The notes beneath the pieces were generated by a model. The model was not told where the DNA came from. It ran no database searches and saw nothing but the letters and a program-made list of their open reading frames with translations. Source: Bacillota bacterium (GTDB taxonomy: Bacteria > Bacillota > Clostridia > Peptostreptococcales > Anaerovoracaceae). Taken from it: DNA of 64,000 bases. The translations under genes were made by a program, and so were the position numbers. The DNA is taken from the NCBI GenBank assembly GCA_017941085.1, contig JAGAXF010000002.1, positions 124,001 through 188,000 of the forward strand. The letters run 5' to 3'. Shown piece by piece: positions 52,806 to 61,174 of the stretch. The number at the start of each line of letters is the position of its first letter. Position 1 is the stretch's first letter.

Positions 52806-54308
52806 ATGGACTTAAAGCAGGCAAGAGAGGACTTAATAAAGTTACAGATGAAGATGGCAGCCTATGAACACGGCATGGGGGCCATTAGCTACGACGGTGA
52901 AACTACAGCGCCTAAGGGAACTGCCTCCAACAGAGCTCAATCCCTGGCAATATTAAGTGAAGAAGTGTATAAGATGGCCACAGGAAAAGAAACCGTTGAG
53001 CTTTTGGAATTCCTGGATGAAAACAAGGACGAGCTAACGGAAAAAGAGCAGCGCATGGTTTATTTGCTTCTCAAGGATTTAAGGCGCATGGAAAAAATCC
53101 CCATGGATGAATTTGTTGCCTATAGAAGACTTACGGTGGAAGCTCAAGCGGTTTGGGAAAAGGCCAAACATGATAATGATTTTGAAACCTTTAGGCCCTA
53201 CCTTGAAAAGATATTTGAAACCACCAAAAAATTCGCCGCCTACTGTGAGCCGGATAAGGATCCCTATGATTACTGGCTAAACGAATATGAGGAAGGGGTG
53301 GACATGAAATACTGTGATGACTTCTTTGCTACCCTAAGAAGCCATATAGTTCCACTTCTTAAGAAAATTGAGGAGAAGCCTCAGGTAGATGATACCTGTC
53401 TAATTGGAGACTTCCCGGAATACAAGCAGGAAGAATTGGCAACCTATCTCATGAAGGTAATCGGTTTGGATATGGATCACGTGGGACTTTCCACCACAGA
53501 ACATCCCTTTACCACCAGCCTGGGATCTCACCATGATGTTAGAATCACCACCCATTATATGAGGGACAATTATGCATCCTCCCTTTATAGTGTGGTTCAC
53601 GAGGGAGGACACGCCCTCTATGATTCCGGTTCCCAGGACGACCTGGCATATACGGTTTTAGATGGTGGAGTTTCCATGGGAATTCATGAAAGCCAAAGCC
53701 GCTTCTATGAAAACCTAATAGGAAGAAGCCGTACCTTTGTTAAGTATATATTCCCCAAGCTTCAGGAACTTTTCCCGGAAGCCCTTAAGGGATATGATGC
53801 AGAGGATGTGTATAAGGCTGTAAACAAAGTGGAGCCTTCTTTAATAAGAACAGAAGCTGATGAAGCTACCTACTGTCTTCACGTAATGGTTAGATATGAA
53901 TTGGAAAAAGCCATTATGCACAATGAGCTGGAGGTAAAGGATCTTCCGGAGGCATGGAACAAAATGTACAAGGAGTACCTTGGAGTGGATGTTCCCAATG
54001 ATACTCAAGGAGTGCTTCAGGACAGTCATTGGTCCTTTGGTGCCATTGGCTATTTCCCGTCCTATGCCTTGGGTACAGCCTATGGAGCTCAGTTCATAGA
54101 GAAGATGAAGGAAACTGTGGATGTAGAGGAATGCCTGGAGAAAGGCGACTTTGGTCCCATCAATCAGTGGAACAAGGAGCACATTTGGAAACACGGATGT
54201 CTCTACACACCAAAGGAAATAATTGAAAAGGCCGCCGGTGGAGAATTTAAGCCTGACGCCTATGTAAATTATCTGGAAACAAAGTTTGGAGAAATCTACG
54301 GACTATAA
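52806..54308 (+). CDS. M32-family metallocarboxypeptidase (second copy)
   Basis: This 500-residue paralogue has the zinc motif in VVHEGGHALYDSG, the segment HHDVRITTHYMRDN and YDAEDVYKAVNKVEPSLIRTEADEATY. The ATG at 52806 (MDLKQAREDL) aligns with the start of the first copy (MKLEQARLDF) and follows AAAGGA; an ATG at 52791 is less likely. It is 27 bases after the first copy and is closed by a strong terminator. Confidence 0.92.
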   Translation: MDLKQAREDLIKLQMKMAAYEHGMGAISYDGETTAPKGTASNRAQSLAILSEEVYKMATGKETVELLEFLDENKDELTEKEQRMVYLLLKDLRRMEKIPMDEFVAYRRLTVEAQAVWEKAKHDNDFETFRPYLEKIFETTKKFAAYCEPDKDPYDYWLNEYEEGVDMKYCDDFFATLRSHIVPLLKKIEEKPQVDDTCLIGDFPEYKQEELATYLMKVIGLDMDHVGLSTTEHPFTTSLGSHHDVRITTHYMRDNYASSLYSVVHEGGHALYDSGSQDDLAYTVLDGGVSMGIHESQSRFYENLIGRSRTFVKYIFPKLQELFPEALKGYDAEDVYKAVNKVEPSLIRTEADEATYCLHVMVRYELEKAIMHNELEVKDLPEAWNKMYKEYLGVDVPNDTQGVLQDSHWSFGAIGYFPSYALGTAYGAQFIEKMKETVDVEECLEKGDFGPINQWNKEHIWKHGCLYTPKEIIEKAAGGEFKPDAYVNYLETKFGEIYGL

Positions 54309-54359
54309 GCGGACTATAAAATGAAGGCCGGCACATAGGACATCCTGAACAAGACGATT

Positions 54360-54392
54360 AAAGTAGACATGGAAAAACCTGTCTACTTTTTC
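54360..54392 (+). terminator. Intrinsic terminator of the M32 pair
   Basis: AAAGTAGACA (54360-54369) pairs with TGTCTACTTT (54380-54389) around a ten-base loop, followed by TTTTC. Confidence 0.88.
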
Positions 54393-54475
54393 TTTTGTTG
54401 TGGATTATATTTCGAATCCTTTTCTTGTGACCTTATATTAAAAAAAGGTACTATATAGATATAGAGTGATAATAA

Positions 54476-54504
54476 TTGTGTTTAAGTAAGAGATAGATTA
54501 GAAT
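54476..54504 (+). promoter_or_regulatory. Promoter of the serpin gene
   Basis: TTGTGT (54476-54481) and TAGAAT (54499-54504) are 17 bases apart. The start codon is at 54522 with CAGGGAG before it, so the leader is short, about 11 bases. Confidence 0.55.
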
Positions 54505-54521
54505 AACAGGGAGAATGAGAT

Positions 54522-55898
54522 ATGAAAAAAGTCATTGTAACAGCATTAATTGGAGCTTTAACGGCTAGCCTCTTCCTTTCCGGATGCGGCGCCGGCTCCC
54601 GAGGATTGGAAATGGAAAGTACAGTTTATGGAATGACCCAAGAAGAAGTAATGTCCAGCTTAGATGGCGAAGGAGAGAATTATTATTGGAACTTTTCCTC
54701 TTCTTTGTTTAAGAAGAGCTATTTGGACGAGAAACAGGAAGGGAGCCTGCTGATTTCGCCCCTTTCCGTATACTATGCCTTAGCCATGCTTTCCAATGGA
54801 GCAGATGAAATGACAAGGTGCCAGCTATTGGATACATTGGCTTATGGAGAAAGCACCGGGGCTATTACCTGCGGAACCTCCACCACAGGAGAGGGGGATA
54901 TCTATGATGAGATTCAAGAGAACCTAAACACCTATCTCCGAGGATATTTAAATCTAACAAGCATCAGCGAGAAGGAAACCCAGGCCGTCATAAAGGAGAT
55001 GAAAGATTTTTATAAGGGTGTAAATCCAACCCTTATGAAGATTGCCAATTCTATTTGGATAAAGAATGACCCTGCGTTAAAAGTAGAGGAAGACTTCCTT
55101 AAAATCAACAGCAGCAACTATGACGCAGGCATCCAAACTATTAACTTTGATAGCAAAGCCGCCAAAACCATCAGTAAGTGGATTGAGGATCATACCGGCG
55201 GCACCATCAAGGACATGATCAAGAAAGTTCCCGATGAAGCCATTATGTATTTGGTTAACGCCCTATCCTTTGAGGGAGACTGGATTAGTCCCTTTGAAGA
55301 TTATCAGATTCAGCCCGGTGATTTCTATGGTCTTAATGAAACAAAGGAAGTGGATTTTATGACCCAGCAGGAGTCCACCTATCTGGAGGGAGATAATTGT
55401 ACAGGATTTGTTAAGCCATATATCGGGGGAGAATATGCCTTTGTTGGTATTCTGCCTAATGAGGGAATTTCCATTGAAGAATTCGTAGAAGGCATGAGCA
55501 GCGATGAACTTAAAAATCTCATGTCCACTCCAATCTACCATGATGTAATTGTCACTATACCCAAATTTGAAACAGAGAGCAGCATGAGCCTTAAGGAAAC
55601 CCTTGATGCCATGGGAGTCACGGCAGCCTTCGACTCAAAAGAAGCCAGGTTTAACAAACTGGGAACATATAAAGACGGCAATATCTATGTAGGTGACGTA
55701 ATGCACAATACCTATATTAGCGTCCACGAAAAGGGAACCAAGGCAGGAGCTGCAACGGTTGTAGAGATGTTGGCGGAGTCGGCAGCCATGGATGTAGAGC
55801 CACCTAAATACGTAACTCTAAACCGTCCCTTCTTCTACATGCTGATGGATATTAATGAAAACATTCCTGTGTTCATGGGGGTAATAGAGGATCTGTAA
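54522..55898 (+). CDS. Serpin (serine protease inhibitor), lipoprotein
   Basis: Serpins trap serine or cysteine proteases by a conformational change. The 458-residue protein has a lipoprotein signal (LTASLFLSGC, Cys at 22), so it should sit on the outer cell surface. The serpin fold is seen in SLLISPLSVYYALAMLSNGAD, IANSIWI, YLVNALSFEGDW and the C-terminal LNRPFFYMLMDINENIPVFMGVI. The hinge GTKAGAAT before the reactive loop has the small residues needed for inhibition, so it is probably inhibitory; target unknown. Confidence 0.93.
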   Translation: MKKVIVTALIGALTASLFLSGCGAGSRGLEMESTVYGMTQEEVMSSLDGEGENYYWNFSSSLFKKSYLDEKQEGSLLISPLSVYYALAMLSNGADEMTRCQLLDTLAYGESTGAITCGTSTTGEGDIYDEIQENLNTYLRGYLNLTSISEKETQAVIKEMKDFYKGVNPTLMKIANSIWIKNDPALKVEEDFLKINSSNYDAGIQTINFDSKAAKTISKWIEDHTGGTIKDMIKKVPDEAIMYLVNALSFEGDWISPFEDYQIQPGDFYGLNETKEVDFMTQQESTYLEGDNCTGFVKPYIGGEYAFVGILPNEGISIEEFVEGMSSDELKNLMSTPIYHDVIVTIPKFETESSMSLKETLDAMGVTAAFDSKEARFNKLGTYKDGNIYVGDVMHNTYISVHEKGTKAGAATVVEMLAESAAMDVEPPKYVTLNRPFFYMLMDINENIPVFMGVIEDL

Positions 55899-55954
55899 TC
55901 CGTTATAGAGAAGTCATGGAATTATGACCGGGGCCTATGGCCGGGACAAAGGGA

Positions 55955-55963
55955 TGCTATAAT
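55955..55963 (+). promoter_or_regulatory. Extended -10 promoter upstream of a possible small RNA
   Basis: TG-C-TATAAT at 55955-55963 is a full extended -10 element without a clear -35. It lies between serpin and arcA and points to a transcript beginning near 55970. Confidence 0.45.
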
Positions 55964-55969
55964 AAAATT

Positions 55970-56099
55970 TTTTCTTCGGATAAATGCATAAAAAGAGGGG
56001 TTCTATTCTAAGAAAAAGATAAAAATGATATGGGGCCGTGGACCTAAATAATGGATAATTAGTTAAACAGCCAGGTTTAGACCTTGCTGTTTAATTTTT
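55970..56099 (+). ncRNA. Candidate small RNA between serpin and arcA
   Basis: An extended -10 box and a strong terminator 130 bases apart frame a stretch with no open reading frame of note. The RNA would contain an ATGCAT-type box near its 5' end and GGGGCC-rich middle. It could equally be untranslated read-through from serpin. Confidence 0.35.
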
Positions 56100-56198
56100 C
56101 CATTTTTTTATGCATTTTAGGGGTGAATTTTATGCATAAAATCGCATAAACAAAGGAAAATCAACGGTTTGACAAAATGCATAAAATCCAATTAAAAT
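55984..56198 (+). promoter_or_regulatory. arcA promoter with clustered ATGCAT boxes
   Basis: TTGACA (56169-56174) and TAAAAT (56193-56198) are 18 bases apart. ATGCAT flanked by A/T runs occurs at 55984, 56110, 56132 (as the palindrome TTTTATGCATAAAA) and 56177, the last inside the promoter spacer. They resemble ARG-box type operators and suggest repression of arcA by an ArgR-like protein. Confidence 0.6.
56063..56099 (+). terminator. Strong intrinsic terminator upstream of arcA
   Basis: TTAAACAGC (56063-56071) pairs with GCTGTTTAA (56086-56094), with inner AGGT/ACCT, then TTTTT. It closes whatever starts near 55970 or the serpin message. Confidence 0.85.
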
Positions 56199-56306
56199 GG
56201 AATAGTCAATGAATGACCTGGGGTTTATAAATAAAATTCAGAAAAAAAGCTAGTTACAGTTAAAGATTTTGCCAGCAAAATCTACAAAGGTAAGGAGGTT
56301 CCTGAA

Positions 56307-57530
56307 ATGGGATCTGGAATTCACAACTATTCGGAAATTGGAAAACTAAATAAAGTGCTTCTCCACAGAATAGGGACAGAAATAGAAGGGCTGGTTCCTG
56401 ACAACTTTGCCAGATTGCTCTTTGATGACATCCCCTACATAAAAATTGCCCAGGAAGAGCATGACGGTTTTGCTAACCTGCTGAGGTCCAATGGAGTTGA
56501 GGTGGTCTATTATGTGGATGAAACGGCCAAGGCTCTTGTTAACCCTCAGGTGAAAGAGGAGTTCCTTAAGCTCTTCATCAAGGAAAGCAACCTGAACTCT
56601 CCGGCGGCGGAAGAAGCAATCTTTGATTATTTGAACGCCATGGAAACAAAGGAGATGGTGGCTAAGATTATCGCCGGTGTAAAAAAAGACGAAGTACCGG
56701 CCTTCCAATCCAAATCCTTTGCTGACTACATTTCATCCAGCTATCCATTCTACATGGACCCTATGCCAAACCTGTATTTCACCAGAGACCCGGGGGCATG
56801 CATCGGTGATGGAATCAGCATTCATCACATGAGCACTTTGACCAGAAGAAGGGAAGCCCTTCTCCTTAAATACATGTACAAATACAATAGGGACTTTGCC
56901 GACGAAAGCGATCAGCAGTGGTACGACTACAACATGGAATACTCCATAGAGGGAGGCGACGTGCTGGTTCTCAGTAAGGAAGTCATTGCCGTTGGTTTGA
57001 GCCAAAGAACAACAGCTGCGGCCATAGACAGGTTTGCCCATAATGTACTGGGAAGCGGACAGTTTAAGAGAGTAATTGTTTTAGATATTCCCAAGTCAAG
57101 AGCCTTCATGCACTTGGATACAGTGTTCACCATGGTGGACTACGACAAATTCACCATTCATCCGGAAATTGAAGAACCTTTGAGAGTATTTGAGATGAAG
57201 ATGAATTCGGAAAAAGAAGTATGCTTCAGTTCCATGACGGACACCCTGCCCAATGTTCTAAAGAGCGTTCTCAAATTACCGGCGGTAGAATTAATTCGAT
57301 GCGGTGGAGACGATCCAATGGCAGCCCAGAGAGAGCAGTGGAACGATGGCTCCAATACTTTGGCTATTGCGCCGGGTAAGGTTGTGACATACGAAAGAAA
57401 CTATGTAACCAACGATCTGCTGGATAAAAAAGGCGTAACGGTTCTGCCTATAGCAGGCTCGGAAATCTCAAGAGGAAGAGGCGGCCCAAGGTGTATGTCC
57501 TGCCCTGTTAACAGAGAGGACTTGGACTAA
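56307..57530 (+). CDS. arcA: Arginine deiminase
   Basis: ArcA hydrolyses arginine to citrulline and ammonia. The 407-residue protein has the catalytic Cys in RCMSCPVNRED near the end, the His in FMHLDTVFTMVD and acidic residues in NLYFTRDPGA and SIEGGDVLV. TAAGGAGG precedes the ATG. argF follows after about 200 bases with its own upstream region. Together with ArgF and ArcC it gives ATP and ornithine. Confidence 0.97.
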   Translation: MGSGIHNYSEIGKLNKVLLHRIGTEIEGLVPDNFARLLFDDIPYIKIAQEEHDGFANLLRSNGVEVVYYVDETAKALVNPQVKEEFLKLFIKESNLNSPAAEEAIFDYLNAMETKEMVAKIIAGVKKDEVPAFQSKSFADYISSSYPFYMDPMPNLYFTRDPGACIGDGISIHHMSTLTRRREALLLKYMYKYNRDFADESDQQWYDYNMEYSIEGGDVLVLSKEVIAVGLSQRTTAAAIDRFAHNVLGSGQFKRVIVLDIPKSRAFMHLDTVFTMVDYDKFTIHPEIEEPLRVFEMKMNSEKEVCFSSMTDTLPNVLKSVLKLPAVELIRCGGDDPMAAQREQWNDGSNTLAIAPGKVVTYERNYVTNDLLDKKGVTVLPIAGSEISRGRGGPRCMSCPVNREDLD

Positions 57531-57638
57531 TAGCCTTAATGCCTAGACTGATTTTTCTGACTTCTTCACTTTGCTTCAAAGGGCTTCACAAATCCTCAAA
57601 AATGGCTAAAAATACAGTCTTGGCTATAGTCGGTAATT

Positions 57639-57711
57639 TTGACATAATATATGTAGATAATTGATAAGAATCAATAATTATAAAAAGTTTAATTTAGGTA
57701 TATTGTTTATG
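57639..57711 (+). promoter_or_regulatory. argF upstream region with palindrome
   Basis: A TTGACA-like box near 57639 is followed by the inverted repeat ATTGAT-AAGA-ATCAAT (57660-57675) and a TATATT at about 57700. Exact -10 assignment is uncertain. The rest of the 197-base gap shows nothing I can name. Confidence 0.4.
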
Positions 57712-57727
57712 CGAAAGGAGAATTCTC

Positions 57728-58723
57728 ATGGCAATCAATCTTAAGGGTAGAAATTTCTTAACACTTATGGATTTCACACCGGAGGAAATTAGATACCTCT
57801 TGGATCTTTCTCACGATTTGAAATCAAAGAAGAGAGCAGGCATCAGAAACAATCTGCTGGCTGGCAAGAACATCGTTCTTCTCTTTGAAAAGAATTCCAC
57901 AAGAACTCGTTGTGCTTTTGAAGTAGCAGCAATGGATGAAGGCGGCGGAGTTACATTCCTTGATTCCGGCAGCTCCCAGATGGGTAAGAAGGAAACAATT
58001 GCTGACACAGCAAAGGTTCTTGGAAGATTCTATGACGGTATCGAATACAGAGGATTCAAGCAGTCTGTTGTAGAAGAACTGGCAGCAAATGCTGGCGTTC
58101 CAGTATGGAATGGTCTTACAGACGTTGACCACCCAACACAGATTCTTGCTGACCTTATGACTATTGAAGAGCACGTTGCAAAGCCTCTTAACAAGGTTAA
58201 GGTTGTATTCTCCGGCGACATCAGAAACAACATGAGCTATGCATGGATGTATGGCTGCGCCAAGATGGGAATGCACTATGTAGCATATGGACCAAAGGAA
58301 CTGGAAAAGGAACTGGACAAGAAGGCTGTTGATGCTGCTAAGAAGGTAGCAAAGGAAACAGGCGGAACCATCGAAATCAGCCACGATCCTAAGAGTCTCA
58401 AGGGCGCAGACGTAATCTATGCTGACGTTTGGGCATCCATGGGTGAAGAAAAAGAAATTCCAAAGAGAGTTAAACTTCTCACACCTTTCAAGGTTACTGC
58501 TGATATGATGAAGAAGACAGGAAATCCGGATTGCATCTTCATGCACTGCCTGCCTTCCTTCCACGATTTCGAAACAACAATGGCTGCTGAGCAGAAGAAG
58601 CTTAAATACGACATCCGTGAGGTTACAGATGAAGTATTCCTTTCACCGGCATCCAAGGTATTTGATGAAGCAGAAAACAGAATGCACACCATCAAAGCTG
58701 TTATCGTAGCAACAATTGGCTAA
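57728..58723 (+). CDS. argF: Ornithine carbamoyltransferase
   Basis: The enzyme joins or splits ornithine plus carbamoyl phosphate and citrulline. The 331-residue protein has the carbamoyl phosphate loop NSTRTRCAFE, DVDHPTQILADL and MHCLPSFHD. Next to arcA and arcC it most likely works in the catabolic direction (arcB role). GAAAGGAG precedes the start. Codon use is of the highly expressed type. A 117-base hairpin element separates it from arcC. Confidence 0.96.
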   Translation: MAINLKGRNFLTLMDFTPEEIRYLLDLSHDLKSKKRAGIRNNLLAGKNIVLLFEKNSTRTRCAFEVAAMDEGGGVTFLDSGSSQMGKKETIADTAKVLGRFYDGIEYRGFKQSVVEELAANAGVPVWNGLTDVDHPTQILADLMTIEEHVAKPLNKVKVVFSGDIRNNMSYAWMYGCAKMGMHYVAYGPKELEKELDKKAVDAAKKVAKETGGTIEISHDPKSLKGADVIYADVWASMGEEKEIPKRVKLLTPFKVTADMMKKTGNPDCIFMHCLPSFHDFETTMAAEQKKLKYDIREVTDEVFLSPASKVFDEAENRMHTIKAVIVATIG

Positions 58724-58734
58724 AAAATAATACA

Positions 58735-58851
58735 ATACTCGGGTTGGACCGCTTGCGCTTAGTCCTCGTGTAGCGGTTCTAAGCTCTTGCGTCGCATGGG
58801 TATGCTTGCAATCGCTAAGAACCGACACTGCAGAAGTCCAAACCCGAGTAT
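58735..58851 (+). other. Large hairpin element between argF and arcC
   Basis: ATACTCGGGTTGGAC (58735-58749) pairs with GTCCAAACCCGAGTAT (58836-58851) apart from one bulge. Inside, GTGT..CGGTTCT..AGC pairs with GCT.AGAACCG.ACAC and then TTGC/GCAA and GCAT/ATGC, making a second long stem. There is no T-run. It resembles the ortB-oraS hairpin in size, place and its GGGTTG...AACCC ends. Confidence 0.75.
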
Positions 58852-58892
58852 ATCTTATTTTTTGAGTATTTATTTACAGAGAGGAAATAACA

Positions 58893-59834
58893 ATGTCTGA
58901 GAAAATAGTAATCGCACTTGGCGGTAATGCCCTCCAGTCCGGTAAGGCTGATCCAACAGCAGAGCAGCAGTTGGAAGTAGTAAAGGCTACTTGTGAGCAT
59001 ATTGCAGAGATTAGCGGAATGGGATTCGAGGTTGGTGTTGTTCATGGCAATGGTCCGCAGGTAGGAAGAATCCTTCTTGCATCAGAAACCGCCAAGGACG
59101 TAACCCCTGCAATGCCCTTTGACGTATGCGGAGCAATGTCCCAGGGATACATCGGATATCACATCCAGCAGGCCCTTAAGCAGGCACTCAAGGATAGAGG
59201 TCGTGACGTTCCTGTTGCCACTGTAGTAAGCCAGGTGGTTGTAGATAAAAACGATCCGGGATTCCAGAATCCCACTAAGCCCATCGGCCCCTTCTATACA
59301 GAAGAGGAAGCCAAGGCCCTTGTTGAGGAAAAGGGTTATGCCGTTAAAGAAGACGCCGGCCGTGGCTGGAGAAGAGTTGTTGCATCTCCAATTCCCCAGA
59401 GAATCGTAGAGATCGAAGCTGTTAAAACTCTTTGGCCCACCACCATTACAATTTCTGTTGGTGGCGGCGGAATCCCTGTAATCGAAAATGAAAAGGGAGA
59501 GCTGGAAGGCGTAGCAGCTGTTATAGATAAAGACTTTGCTGCAGAGCTACTGGCAGAGAACGTTGGAGCAGACTGCCTCATGATTCTCACAGAAGTAGAC
59601 AAGGTAGCCATCAACTACAACACTCCGGAACAAAAGAACCTGGATACTCTCACCATTGCAGAAGCAGAAAAGTACATAGAAGAAGGTCACTTTGCTCCCG
59701 GCAGCATGCTTCCCAAGGTTCAGGCAGCAATTAAGTTTGTAAAAGCCAACCCAACAAAGAAGGCAATCATCACTTCTTTGGACAAGGCCACTTCCGCCCT
59801 GGAAGGCAAAGACGGAACAGTAATCGTAGCATAA
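58893..59834 (+). CDS. arcC: Carbamate kinase
   Basis: ArcC transfers the phosphate of carbamoyl phosphate to ADP, the ATP-forming step of arginine fermentation. The 313-residue protein begins KIVIALGGNALQSG and has VVHGNGPQVGRI, VSVGGGGIPVI-like ISVGGGGIPVIENEKG and DKDFAAELLAENVGAD, as expected. AGAGAGGAAA precedes the ATG. A strong terminator follows. Confidence 0.96.
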   Translation: MSEKIVIALGGNALQSGKADPTAEQQLEVVKATCEHIAEISGMGFEVGVVHGNGPQVGRILLASETAKDVTPAMPFDVCGAMSQGYIGYHIQQALKQALKDRGRDVPVATVVSQVVVDKNDPGFQNPTKPIGPFYTEEEAKALVEEKGYAVKEDAGRGWRRVVASPIPQRIVEIEAVKTLWPTTITISVGGGGIPVIENEKGELEGVAAVIDKDFAAELLAENVGADCLMILTEVDKVAINYNTPEQKNLDTLTIAEAEKYIEEGHFAPGSMLPKVQAAIKFVKANPTKKAIITSLDKATSALEGKDGTVIVA

Positions 59835-59892
59835 TAATTCTATGCTGCCGCCGGCGCTGCAGCCAGCGCAGCAATGCCTATAGTATGAATAG

Positions 59893-59923
59893 GCCCCGAG
59901 GATACTCTCGGGGCTTTTGCTTT
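59893..59923 (+). terminator. Intrinsic terminator after arcC
   Basis: GCCCCGAG (59893-59900) pairs with CTCGGGGC (59907-59914), followed by TTTTGCTTT. A second GC-rich stem (GCGCTG/CAGCGC, near 59856-59875) lies between it and the arcC stop. Confidence 0.92.
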
Positions 59924-60059
59924 CCCCCTGCTTTGCCGGCAAAGGTAAGAACATACCGACGCCTACCGGTTGGCCCAGGATGATTCTTGCCGTAACACCA
60001 AAGGAAGATTATAATATATAGGATTGAAAATAGATACGAATACGAAGGGAGTGATAGAG

Positions 60060-61161
60060 ATGCTAAAATTGGAACCTATTAAGCAAGAGCTTCCAAGCAT
60101 GATAGCAAAACTCAAAGAGGCAGGTGAGTCCCTTTGACCTGGCTGGTCTTAGGAATAAACTAGAAGAATTATCAGCAAAGTCAGAGGATCCCAATTTCTG
60201 GTCCGACCAGGAGGCGGCCCAGAAGATTCTGAAGGAAAAGAAAGCAACGGAAAATACAGTTGGTGAATACGATAGACTCCTAAAAGGCCTGGAGGAAATC
60301 CCGGAGCTTATAGATATTGCAGAGGAGCTGGATGACGAAGGGGAGGCAGACACAATAGTGGAAGCCTTTGGAACCTTAAGCAAAGACGTAGAAAGCTTTA
60401 GACTTACGGCTCTACTTGATGGCAAATACGATCACAATAGCGCCATTCTTACAGTTCACGCAGGAACCGGCGGAGTAGAGGCTATGGACTGGGCACAAAT
60501 GCTCCAAAGAATGTATATGCGATGGGCTGACAAGAAGGGTTATAAGGTTTCCGTAACCGACCTACAGGACGATACCGAGGCAGGTATTAAAAGCGCCACC
60601 ATGATAATAGAAGGAACCAATGCCTATGGATACCTTAGAAGAGAGAACGGGGTTCACAGGCTTGTGAGAATTTCACCCTTCAACGCAGCGGGAAAAAGGC
60701 AGACTTCTTTTGCTTCCGTGGAGGTTATGCCGGAAATCGATGATGATATTAATATCGAAATCGATCCGGGGGATCTTCGTATAGACACATATAGAAGTAG
60801 CGGCGCCGGAGGTCAGCATGTAAATACAACGGACTCTGCCATTAGAATAACCCACATACCTACCAATATAGTAGTTACATGTCAAAACGAGCGCAGCCAA
60901 CATCAAAACCGAGAGGTGGCCATGAGAATTCTTATGTCAAAGCTGGTAGAATTGGCAGAGCGGGAACAAAAGGAAAATCTGAAGGAGCTTAAGGGTGACT
61001 TTTCCCAGATAGGCTGGGGGTCCCAGATTCGCTCCTATGTATTCCAGCCCTATACAATGGTTAAAGATCATCGAACAAATGCCGAGGTGGGAAACGTGGC
61101 AGCGGTGATGGACGGGGATCTGGACTATTTGATAAACGAAGAGCTAAAAGCAAAGATATAA
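60060..61161 (+). CDS. prfB: Peptide chain release factor 2 with programmed +1 frameshift
   Basis: RF2 ends translation at UGA and UAA. The first 25 codons run from the ATG at 60060 to CTT-TGA at 60132-60137; a +1 slip at CTT-TGA-C skips T 60135 and continues with GAC in the frame ending at 61161, giving about 367 residues. The SD-like AGGTGAG lies just before the slip site. The SPF anticodon-like motif (RISPFNAAG) and the GGQ motif (SGAGGQHVNTT) are both present. Ribosomes stall at the UGA when RF2 is scarce, so the gene controls itself. Confidence 0.95.
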
Positions 61162-61174
61162 TCGCAAAAGAGCA

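Noticed and set aside
57824-58564. 246-residue minus-strand open frame opposite argF
   Set aside because: Shadow of a highly expressed gene with strong codon bias; no start signal or family match.
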